This document shows, in pieces, positions 16,418-23,503 of a stretch of 38,602 bases of DNA. The DNA comes from a virus. Under the pieces are notes generated by a model, which did not search any database, was not told the DNA's origin, and worked only from the letters and a program-made list of their open reading frames with translations. A program made the position numbers and the translations under genes. The stretch is taken from positions 1-38,602 of IMG/VR virus record IMGVR_UViG_3300032236_000882. One strand, given 5' to 3'. Positions within the stretch are counted from its first letter, which is position 1. Every line of letters starts with the position of its first letter.

Positions 16418-17455
16418 TTAAACTACAACCCAGTGTGACCCACTGGATATTGTAACTGTTACGCCTGAATTGATTGTTATAGGCCCAGCTGATACTGCGC
16501 TATTTCCTGAAGCAATTGTATAACTTTTACTGACTGTTTTTGAGTTTACAGTGAAACCATTTGTTGAAATATGTGCCGATGCGCTTAATTCACCTGTGCT
16601 TGGTAAATAATTGTATTCAGAACTAGAAGTATAAACAGATGTTACTGTTCCAGATGTAGCATTAGAAAATAGTGGATACCGAGTGGATGTAGTTGAAGTG
16701 TCATCGGTTACAGTAGCACCACCAACCAATGTCCAAGTAGTTCCATTGTAATACTGGAACTGATTACTTGTACTGTTGTAGTAAATATCTCCCGCCGTTC
16801 CAGCCGGAGCTGTAGCAAGACCTGTAAAATTAACTTGTCCCGTAGAGGACATGGTTATATTGCTTTCCCATGACGGGTTAGCGCCAACACCGTTTGAGCG
16901 TAAAAGCTGCCCTGTGTTGCCAGGATTTAGGAATGTAGTTGTGTTTGGTGCGCTTTGATAAGGAATAGATCCAGTCAATCCACCATTAATATTACTTGCA
17001 AGCCCTACTAGTACAGAGGCCGGATTTACCCATGAAGGTGCAAGCGTTCCGTTGGCTGTCATTAATGAACCAGTTGAACCAACAGGAACAAAAGCAGAAT
17101 TTGCGGTAGATGCTTGATAAACAATTTGACCAGCGCCACCGCCAGCTATGGATGTTGCTGTTGTAGCTGATCCACCAGAACTCCAATAAGGAGTACCAGT
17201 ACCATTTGAAGTTAATACCTGACCTGGAGAACCAATCGGAGCAAAGCCAGTTAATCCATCACCTGTCTGATAGGGAATCTGTCCTGCAACCCCATTAGAA
17301 AGGTTTGGAATACTAGAACCTGATAATGCTATTTGCAAATCAGAAACATTTCCATTGCCATCTGTAACAGGTTGAGGTGCGCTTGTTAGTCCACCTGGTG
17401 CTTGCAACAGACCATTAAAGGATAAATTAATATTTTGCGGGCCAAGATTGGACAT
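16418..17455 (-). CDS. Repeat-containing tail fibre with shared C-terminal domain, 345 aa
   Basis: Three imperfect repeats of about 37-39 residues lie at roughly 55-92, 106-142 and 158-196. Each has I(P/V)YQ, then PGxxGQ(V/L)LxSNG, then a Pro-Ser/Tyr-Trp end (TPYW, PSWV, PSWE). This unit is frequent in phage fibres. Residues 222-245 (GDIYYNSTSNQFQYYNGTTW) form a short beta hairpin module. Residues 248-345 (STGELSASAHISTNGFTVNSKT, ISSGSHWVVV) are homologous to the end of the collagen-like fibre. It is probably a receptor-binding fibre or a shaft that shares a trimerisation tip. Confidence 0.78.
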   Translation of the reverse strand: MSNLGPQNINLSFNGLLQAPGGLTSAPQPVTDGNGNVSDLQIALSGSSIPNLSNGVAGQIPYQTGDGLTGFAPIGSPGQVLTSNGTGTPYWSSGGSATTATSIAGGGAGQIVYQASTANSAFVPVGSTGSLMTANGTLAPSWVNPASVLVGLASNINGGLTGSIPYQSAPNTTTFLNPGNTGQLLRSNGVGANPSWESNITMSSTGQVNFTGLATAPAGTAGDIYYNSTSNQFQYYNGTTWTLVGGATVTDDTSTTSTRYPLFSNATSGTVTSVYTSSSEYNYLPSTGELSASAHISTNGFTVNSKTVSKSYTIASGNSAVSAGPITINSGVTVTISSGSHWVVV

Positions 17456-17466
17456 TATGAACCCTC

Positions 17467-19992
17467 TTACTTAATGCGCTGGAATACAACCTGAGTGACG
17501 TTCCAAGCATCGCCTGCAACCACTGTTGACATAGAGAACCTAAGATCTAATGTCTGTGCGCCTGTTGTTACCGTGGTTGATGCGGGAGTATTCTGGTCAA
17601 TGTTTAAACCAGCCGCCACAATGGATTCAGTCAATATTCCGCTTGTCCAGACAGCTGTGGTGCTAGTTGAAACAAGCTCGAACTCGCATGACCAGTTGGT
17701 TGTCTTGGCTGTGCTTATTAGTACCGCAACAGTAATTGCAGGAAGAGCCGTGGTTCCCCAATAAGGAGTGATTACCGCGTTTCTGGTTGTAGCAGAGCTT
17801 GCAGCGACAAAGTTACCGTATGCCGTTACCTTCCATGTTCCTGTTGTGGCCGCCGTCTGAGAGGCCATTGTAACGCCGCCTGTTGTTGGCGTTGCGGTCG
17901 CGGCAATGTTTGTTGCCGCTGTGGATTTACCTGTTGAAGCGTCGCCCACGTTACCTGCAACGACGGTAGGGTATGATAAAGATGTTGTTGCCGTAAGCGT
18001 AGAGAACCGACCAGTACCAGCAGTGGTAGCGCCAACGTTAAAGTTGTTGATGTTCTGTGCTGTACCTACAGCTGTGAGGCCAGCTGTACCAAACTGCGTA
18101 TAGTTAGCGCCAGTGGTAGATGGAGTAACCACACCGACCGCCCAGTTGCCCGTAGCCGTAGCGTTTGATTTAGATAGGAACGTGACCGAACCACCCGCCG
18201 GAACAACAATCAGTGTAGTCGGAGTAGAATCCTGTACGGTTACAGCGCCAGTAGATTCATTAGCGATTAAATACCCAACACCAGCAGCAATCGTTGTTTC
18301 GCTAGGTAATACCACCGTCTGGGTCGTTGATCCAGTAAATCTCTGGTAGTAAGCGGATGCTGAGGTTAGTGTGGTAGTTCCCGCTGCCGTTGCTGTAGTT
18401 GCGATACCTTCTGATGCGTTGTTATATGTCAGCGTAGTAAATGCGCCAGTTGCCGGGGTTGTTGCCCCAATAGACATATTGTTGATATTACCGGTTGTTC
18501 CGGCAGATATTGCAATTGTTCCAGCGCCAGTAGTTGTATAGCTCTGATTGTTTGCTCCAGTGTTGTGGGTTACAACTCCTGTTGTGTTCAATGTTGTGAA
18601 CGAGCCTGTGTTAGGCGTTACAGAACCAATCTGAGCATTGTCGATCTTGTTGTTACCCATGTTGAGGCCAGTTGAACCCCACTGGACAAGGCCGTTAGCG
18701 CCAAAACCCGGAGCAAATATATAGCCAGTCCAGTTACCTTTCGCCGCTCCGCTCTGATCTGAGTAGATATAAATCGCCATCCCCGGAACAATCGTAGCCA
18801 AGAAGGTCGCATCGCTGTTATTGATAGTTACGTTCTGCGTCGAGTCATTGTCGATAATAAAACCAAAACCAACGCCAACAACATTTTCATCAGGAAGCTG
18901 GAGGGTCTGTGTGTTTGTGCCAGTAATACGCTGAATATAAGCTGAAGCGTATGTTAGAACCGTTGTTCCGCCCGTAGAATTAATATTGTTTACGTTTGGC
19001 TGCTGATTGGTATACGTAAGCAATGAGAAGTTGCCGTTTTGAGGGAATGATGGATTGATAACAGCGTTATCAATGACATTGCCATTCATGTTGAGCCGAG
19101 CAGATCCCCAAGCAATTGGGCCGTTTGCCATATTAGTCGGCACAGCTGCGGACGAGATCCAACCCCCACTAGATATGGTATTGCTCGTTGACGTAAAGTA
19201 AAGGACCGTACCCGGCTGCATAGTTGCCAGCGTTGAAGATGCGGCATCTACTACAGTGACAACACCGGCTGTATTGCTGATGGTCGAAATACAAAAGCCG
19301 AAACCAATTGGAATGGTAGTTTCATCAGGAAGTTGGATGGTCTGTGGGCTTGATCCAATTATATTCTGATAATAAGTAGAATTAACCGTAAGTACGGTTG
19401 TGCCAAAGGCTGAAGTAACCGCCGTATATCCCGGAGCTTCATTGTTGTAAGCCAGCCGCGTAAACGTGCCTGTATTTGGGGATGTTGTGCCGATGGATGC
19501 AGCAACAATGGCTCCCCCCGCCATATCAAGACCAGCAGTGCCGAAATGAACAGGACCCGCAGAAGTCTGAGAGGGAATGTAAACATTAACCTGCCAGTTG
19601 CCTGTGGCGGATGCGTTATTTGTCGTATAAAGCGCAATAGCGCCAGCAGATGGGATGGTATATACAAGATTTGTAGCAGAATCTTCGACAATAAGACCCT
19701 GCGTGGAATTATTCTGAATACAGAATCCAGCGCCTACCTTCATTGTGGTTTCGTCTGGAAGCTTAATGATCTGATTAAAAGTACCAGTAAAGACCTGATA
19801 ATAGGTCGATGCGTTCGTTAGCGTGGTAGTTAAACCATTAGTTGTCGTAACCGTAACGCCATAAGCCGGGGATTTAAACAGGTTTGCAACCGTTACATTA
19901 GCAGTTGTCGAACCTTGGTCAAGCGGTAGAAGCTCTGTACCTACTAGCGGAAGTGATGCCGCTGGTAATTGAGTGATTGTCTTTGTTCCCAT
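17467..19992 (-). CDS. Long repeat-containing tail fibre, 841 aa
   Basis: The N-terminus (KTITQLPAASLPLVGTELLPLDQG) is the usual anchor of phage fibre proteins. Four copies of a roughly 90-residue unit follow. Each has a Tyr-rich strand (YYQ.FTG), LP(D/S)E with a following TT or NV, and (G)xGFxI.N.ST, centred near residues 80, 223, 368 and 564. Between them are five copies of IG(T)TTPNTGxFTTL, a phrase typical of phage fibre shafts. The last 165 residues are a different Thr/Ala-rich domain (TTGTWKVTAYGNFVAAS). It is the largest protein of the phage and likely the main side fibre. The repeats are a possible recombination hotspot. Confidence 0.78.
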   Translation of the reverse strand: MGTKTITQLPAASLPLVGTELLPLDQGSTTANVTVANLFKSPAYGVTVTTTNGLTTTLTNASTYYQVFTGTFNQIIKLPDETTMKVGAGFCIQNNSTQGLIVEDSATNLVYTIPSAGAIALYTTNNASATGNWQVNVYIPSQTSAGPVHFGTAGLDMAGGAIVAASIGTTSPNTGTFTRLAYNNEAPGYTAVTSAFGTTVLTVNSTYYQNIIGSSPQTIQLPDETTIPIGFGFCISTISNTAGVVTVVDAASSTLATMQPGTVLYFTSTSNTISSGGWISSAAVPTNMANGPIAWGSARLNMNGNVIDNAVINPSFPQNGNFSLLTYTNQQPNVNNINSTGGTTVLTYASAYIQRITGTNTQTLQLPDENVVGVGFGFIIDNDSTQNVTINNSDATFLATIVPGMAIYIYSDQSGAAKGNWTGYIFAPGFGANGLVQWGSTGLNMGNNKIDNAQIGSVTPNTGSFTTLNTTGVVTHNTGANNQSYTTTGAGTIAISAGTTGNINNMSIGATTPATGAFTTLTYNNASEGIATTATAAGTTTLTSASAYYQRFTGSTTQTVVLPSETTIAAGVGYLIANESTGAVTVQDSTPTTLIVVPAGGSVTFLSKSNATATGNWAVGVVTPSTTGANYTQFGTAGLTAVGTAQNINNFNVGATTAGTGRFSTLTATTSLSYPTVVAGNVGDASTGKSTAATNIAATATPTTGGVTMASQTAATTGTWKVTAYGNFVAASSATTRNAVITPYWGTTALPAITVAVLISTAKTTNWSCEFELVSTSTTAVWTSGILTESIVAAGLNIDQNTPASTTVTTGAQTLDLRFSMSTVVAGDAWNVTQVVFQRIK

Positions 19993-19993
19993 G

Positions 19994-20155
19994 CTATTGC
20001 ACCACTATGTAATCGCCGCTATCCGTTAATAAGTAATCACCAGCCTGAGTAACCAATTCCGTAGCCGTTGGAGGCGGAGGAGCTGGTCCAACTTTCTGTA
20101 TGCTCTGATAGAACATACCGAGAGAGTTTGAAAACATCCACCCAACTTGGAACAT
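19994..20155 (-). CDS. Small structural-region protein, 53 aa
   Basis: The short ORF begins MFQVGWMFSNSLGM, has a PAPPPPTA linker, and ends in GDYLLTDSGDYIVVQ. The LLTDSG(D/N)xIxx ending is a recurrent tail motif in small phage proteins next to fibres. It fits exactly between the stop of the 107-aa gene and the ATG of the long fibre (TAG then ATG two bases later), which supports it being real. The function is unknown. Confidence 0.6.
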   Translation of the reverse strand: MFQVGWMFSNSLGMFYQSIQKVGPAPPPPTATELVTQAGDYLLTDSGDYIVVQ

Positions 20156-20159
20156 ATCT

Positions 20160-20483
20160 TTACCTGTAGTAACTGATGTTCAATGTGCCAGAACCTGAAA
20201 CAGGAATAAATTTGATCTTATTCAAATCTCCCGTATAAGCAAGAATAGTCTGGGCTACAAGATACATTCCAACAGTAGGATTTGGTGCTGTCACACCATC
20301 ATCTGTCCATCTGAAATCTACGCCCTCACACTGAATCAGAGCAATAGATGCGCCAACCGGAGGGTTTAATGCCTGAACTGCGCTAATGTTTCTGAATTGC
20401 CGATAGCCAGCAGGTTGAAGCGCTGAAGGCGATATATCTCTGCTGCCTGCTACAGGTACGCCTGGGGTATCTAACCAGCTCAT
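20160..20483 (-). CDS. Small structural protein, 107 aa
   Basis: The central phrase VGASIALIQCEGVDFRWTDDG, followed by PTVGMYLVAQTILAYTGDLNKIKFI, belongs to a small beta-sandwich family common in podovirus head/fibre regions. It may be a head fibre or decoration protein; the exact role is unknown. It lies between the short linker-type gene and the fibre cluster. Confidence 0.7.
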   Translation of the reverse strand: MSWLDTPGVPVAGSRDISPSALQPAGYRQFRNISAVQALNPPVGASIALIQCEGVDFRWTDDGVTAPNPTVGMYLVAQTILAYTGDLNKIKFIPVSGSGTLNISYYR

Positions 20484-20494
20484 AATGTGTTGCC

Positions 20495-20683
20495 CTATTC
20501 AGTGAGTAAAGCCCAACCACCTGCAAGTAGTCGGTCTAATTCGTCTTGAGAATATGCGTCAATCTCACGCGGGAGCGTGGATGTTGGATCATAGACGCGA
20601 GTAATTTTAAATTCTGGAAGTCTTTTAACTTCTGCAACAGATTCAATGATTTCATCTGAATCTATCTTTTTTGGTCTAGCCAT
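20495..20683 (-). CDS. Small hypothetical head-region protein, 62 aa
   Basis: I place the start at the ATG at 20681-20683 (MARPKKID), because an AGGTGA SD lies six bases upstream; a GTG three codons earlier is possible. The N-terminus is basic and the C-terminus acidic (YSQDELDRLLAGGWALL). No known family is evident. The gene follows the hairpin that ends the decoration-like gene. Confidence 0.6.
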   Translation of the reverse strand: MARPKKIDSDEIIESVAEVKRLPEFKITRVYDPTSTLPREIDAYSQDELDRLLAGGWALLTE

Positions 20684-20701
20684 AGCTTTCACCTATATAA
20701 G

Positions 20702-20728
20702 AATAAGGGGAGGCGAACCTCCCCTATT
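20702..20728 (-). terminator. Hairpin between head genes (terminator or attenuator)
   Basis: GGGGAGG (20707-20713), loop CGAA, and CCTCCCC (20718-20724) form a perfect GC stem extended by A-T pairs. Read leftward it is followed by TTATTCTTATAT, a poor U-tract. It most likely reduces rather than stops readthrough, lowering fibre genes relative to coat and decoration. Confidence 0.6.
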
Positions 20729-20738
20729 CCGTTAACCC

Positions 20739-21134
20739 TTACGGGTTTGAGCCAGCAACAACGCCTGAGTTGTTCAGGATGGTTACACCGAAGTCATAAA
20801 CAACAGGGTATCCGCGAACAATGTAAGCATGGTAAGTATCTGACGTTGGAGACAGATTCCCGGCTGTTGAATTGACATAAGCAATTGTTACAGAATTGGC
20901 AGAGTCAACCCATGAAGATACGAGATTCAGCCCTGTTGCAGGAGCAAAACTAGGCGAAATCACGACAACATCACCAGGAAGAACCCCGTTTACGGGAACT
21001 CTTGCCGTTCCAGAAGCGTTAGCCGTAATAACTACGCCGATTGGAGAAGGAATAGAAACAACCGAAGCGCCACGCTGAATAACAGGAGTGACGATATTCG
21101 GGCCTGGATTAACATTAATTACTGGGGTAGCCAT
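20739..21134 (-). CDS. Head decoration-like structural protein, 131 aa
   Basis: The protein starts MATPVINVNPGPNIVTPVIQRG and continues VLPGDVVVISPSFAPATGL and WVDSANSVTIAYVNST. This is a beta-strand pattern seen in phage proteins directly after the coat gene. Position and high beta content suggest a capsid surface or stabilising protein. No recognised named family gives the function. It is 12 bases downstream of the coat gene with a good SD (AGGAGT). Confidence 0.65.
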   Translation of the reverse strand: MATPVINVNPGPNIVTPVIQRGASVVSIPSPIGVVITANASGTARVPVNGVLPGDVVVISPSFAPATGLNLVSSWVDSANSVTIAYVNSTAGNLSPTSDTYHAYIVRGYPVVYDFGVTILNNSGVVAGSNP

Positions 21135-21146
21135 TATATTTACTCC

Positions 21147-22400
21147 TTAACCAGTGATTCGAGTTGCAAGTTCTGGATAGATGGTGGACCACCCATAAAG
21201 AACATCCAAACGGCAAGGCAACTGATCGCTGTTAATGTCATACTGACGAACCAAGCGGATGGACACGCCATCAGCAGCAGCCCGGCCAGCCATATCAACA
21301 CCCTGTGGTAGGATCAGGTCAGCCGTACCAAATGCAAAAGCATCACGATGGAACGCAATAGCGTTTGGATAGGTTGAGCCAGCGTTACCAGAGATAACTG
21401 TAGCTTTGCCCGCAGGGATAGAACCTGATGCGCTTGTTACGTTCTGGAACTGACCACTGAATACAGGTGTTGGGAATACCTGAAGCGTCTGAACTGAACC
21501 CGTACCCGTAGCCGCAGACGTCAATACGAAGTTCCGCAAAGCGCCAGTAGATTGACGATTCTGTGGGTTAACCGCGTAAACGCCGGGGATCGTGAATACA
21601 GTTCCCTGTGTCAAAGTAACGCCGGAATCAACCGTTGCCGTAAGACCAAATGAAGTCTGTGCATTGGTCTGCACTGATCCACCAGCCTGAGCAGAAACAT
21701 TGATATTGTTGACGTTTGAATCAAACGTGCCTGAAGTGAACTGACCTACGTTCTGGTCCATCGCGAAGTTGAATCCAAGAGTAGAGTCGCCCAGCGCACC
21801 TTTTTCAAAGATACGTGAGATTGTGCCTTGTGGGTTAAACAGGTTGGTGAGGCCGGAAACGATTCCAACTTCGACTGTTGGATCGACAATAATGTGTCTT
21901 TCTTCATCGACAGGAGCCGCTTCTTGGTTGAGCCTAGCGCGAGCAGCGAGAATAGCCGCTGTTGACTGAGCCTGTGTAGGTGTTCCTGTAAGTACACCAG
22001 GTGTTCCCACCATGTTGTACACGTTAAGGAACTGTTGCAGACCATCATAATCAATCTTATTAGCAACAGCAGCAATGGCTGGTTTAATAAAACGATCAGA
22101 GAAGTCTGAAATGTTCATTGTGAGATCCTGCGTAGTGAACGCCATATCCACACCAAACTGAGTGTTCAGCGTCAGCGGAACATACGTTTCTACAGAGGAT
22201 TCAACCTGAAGTGCTGGACCTGTACGGCCAACATAACGTGGGGGTTTACGCAAGTTAACGGTTGTACCGATCTTAGCGCCTTCGATTGCGAATTTATCGT
22301 CATACTGACGCGAAACTGCACGAGTAAAAACCAATTGGTTGGTGAGTACCCGCAGAGCTTCATTCGTAATCATGCTTATCGTAAGCAATTGATTAGACAT
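21147..22400 (-). CDS. Major capsid (coat) protein, P22 gp5-like, 417 aa
   Basis: The N-terminus MSNQLLTISMITNEALRVL and the body RYVGRTGPALQVESSVETYVPLTLN belong to the P22 coat family. Later come YDGLQQFLNVYNMVG, FHRDAFAFGTADLILPQG and SIRLVRQYDINSDQLPCRLDVLYG, whose order and closing motif are characteristic of that fold. P22 gp5 is 430 residues. The protein forms the icosahedral shell with the upstream scaffold. It has a dedicated promoter at 22531-22559 and an AGGAG SD, consistent with the need for the highest expression of all phage genes. Confidence 0.9.
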   Translation of the reverse strand: MSNQLLTISMITNEALRVLTNQLVFTRAVSRQYDDKFAIEGAKIGTTVNLRKPPRYVGRTGPALQVESSVETYVPLTLNTQFGVDMAFTTQDLTMNISDFSDRFIKPAIAAVANKIDYDGLQQFLNVYNMVGTPGVLTGTPTQAQSTAAILAARARLNQEAAPVDEERHIIVDPTVEVGIVSGLTNLFNPQGTISRIFEKGALGDSTLGFNFAMDQNVGQFTSGTFDSNVNNINVSAQAGGSVQTNAQTSFGLTATVDSGVTLTQGTVFTIPGVYAVNPQNRQSTGALRNFVLTSAATGTGSVQTLQVFPTPVFSGQFQNVTSASGSIPAGKATVISGNAGSTYPNAIAFHRDAFAFGTADLILPQGVDMAGRAAADGVSIRLVRQYDINSDQLPCRLDVLYGWSTIYPELATRITG

Positions 22401-22530
22401 AGGAATCTCCTAAACGAAAAAAAATAAAGGGTTTTAGCCTAAAGTTTTTTCCAGATGGGAGCCGTTCCTTCGAATGATCTAGATTTGTGCCTGACAAGTA
22501 AACCGGCTAAAGTTTACAAGACGTACTCAC

Positions 22531-22559
22531 TATATACCATAATTTATTTGACATGTAAA
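22531..22559 (-). promoter_or_regulatory. Sigma70-type promoter for the coat gene
   Basis: On the minus strand: TTTACA (22554-22559), a 17-bp spacer, and TATATA (22531-22536), preceded by TGG (an extended -10 element). Predicted transcript start is about 22524, giving a 5' leader of some 120 bases. That leader contains a short hairpin (GTAAAC ... GTTTAC, about 22500-22520). The -35 box begins one base past the 3' end of the tRNA gene. Confidence 0.62.
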
Positions 22560-22560
22560 G

Positions 22561-22636
22561 TGGAGCCGGTAAAAGGACTTGAACCCTTAACTTCTTCATT
22601 ACAAGTGAAGCGCTCTACCAATTGAGCTATACCGGC
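22561..22636 (-). tRNA. tRNA-Thr (UGU anticodon)
   Basis: On the minus strand the cloverleaf is complete. The acceptor stem is GCCGGTA/TACCGGC. The D arm holds AGCTCAATTGGTAGAGC, and the anticodon arm is CTTCA-CTTGTAA-TGAAG with anticodon TGT. The T arm contains GGTTCAAGTCC, and the 3' CCA is encoded. It lies between the scaffold and coat genes in the late operon and is presumably processed from that transcript. It reads ACA (and ACG by wobble), codons plentiful in the Thr-rich fibres. Confidence 0.93.
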
Positions 22637-22643
22637 TAATCTA

Positions 22644-23489
22644 TTACCTTTTGATTCGACCCATTCTTGCTTCACGCTCTTTATTGTTCATGTAAGCAAT
22701 ATAATCTTTGGTTGACATAGTTGAGGGGTCTAACTTACCTGCACTGGCTCCTGTGCCTGTAATGGGCTTAATCGGAGTGGGTGCTGTCCTTGTTGTGCTA
22801 TCAGGTCTAATCAGAGAGGCTAATCTCATACCTGCTTGGATGGGGTTCATTCCAGCTATCTCATAAGCCACATCCAGATTGCGTCCAAGCTGATAAGCAA
22901 TATCAGGGCCATTATCGAGACCCAGAAGCGCCTGTCGAATGGTAGCATTATTAGCCAAGCGAGGATCAGATGTAATAGATTCAATAGTTTGATCATAATC
23001 AGGATACTTTGCTCTTGCGGCTGCTTCAGCGGTTTCAAGTTTAGCTTGTTGAGCCGCTACTTTCTGATGCTGTTCTCTTTGCTCATACTCCGCAGCGACT
23101 GCTTGCTTGGCTTCCTCGATTGCAGAGACTCTGGTGTACTGCATCATTGCATCCATGTACCTAGGATCGTACTGTCCACCTGCAAAGTCTGCTGGGTTTG
23201 GTGGTGCAAACTTAGGTGCTTCTGGCTCATTCCTTGGTTGTAACCGTTGAAGCATTTCCTCCTGTTGTGCTAGAACTTTCTCTAAGCGCTCTGCTTGTCT
23301 TCTAGCTTCGTGCTTATCTCTGGTTAGCTCGTCAATCCTACGCTTATACCACGGGTCTTGTTTATCTTGAGCGCTTGCTTCAGTTTCGGTAGCTTCGCCT
23401 TCTGTTGACTCAGTTACCTCTTCTGAAGCGGTTGCTTCAACTTCTGGTTGCTCTGGTGAGAGAGCCTGAACGTCATTTTCTTCACTCAT
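22644..23489 (-). CDS. Scaffolding protein, 281 aa
   Basis: The N-terminus is acidic, with repeated Glu/Thr (VEATASEEVTESTEGEATE). A charged coiled-coil follows (RIDELTRDKHEARRQAERLEKVLAQQ, EEAKQAVAAEYEQREQ), and the C-terminal tail ends in basic residues (NNKEREARMGRIKR). An elongated helical protein with a basic coat-binding end matches P22 gp8 (303 residues), which is found in the same place between portal and coat. It directs coat assembly and then leaves the procapsid. It ends eight bases before the tRNA 5' end. Confidence 0.8.
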   Translation of the reverse strand: MSEENDVQALSPEQPEVEATASEEVTESTEGEATETEASAQDKQDPWYKRRIDELTRDKHEARRQAERLEKVLAQQEEMLQRLQPRNEPEAPKFAPPNPADFAGGQYDPRYMDAMMQYTRVSAIEEAKQAVAAEYEQREQHQKVAAQQAKLETAEAAARAKYPDYDQTIESITSDPRLANNATIRQALLGLDNGPDIAYQLGRNLDVAYEIAGMNPIQAGMRLASLIRPDSTTRTAPTPIKPITGTGASAGKLDPSTMSTKDYIAYMNNKEREARMGRIKR

Positions 23490-23503
23490 TTGGGAATTGC
23501 TCC

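Noticed and set aside
22561-22636. tRNA gene as a prophage attachment site
   Set aside because: No integrase is visible, the tRNA is complete and lies inside the virion gene operon, and no second partial copy occurs in the window.
22836-23243. Plus-strand ORF of 135 codons opposite the scaffold gene
   Set aside because: A Cys/Leu-rich shadow of the coiled-coil coding sequence, without signals for expression.
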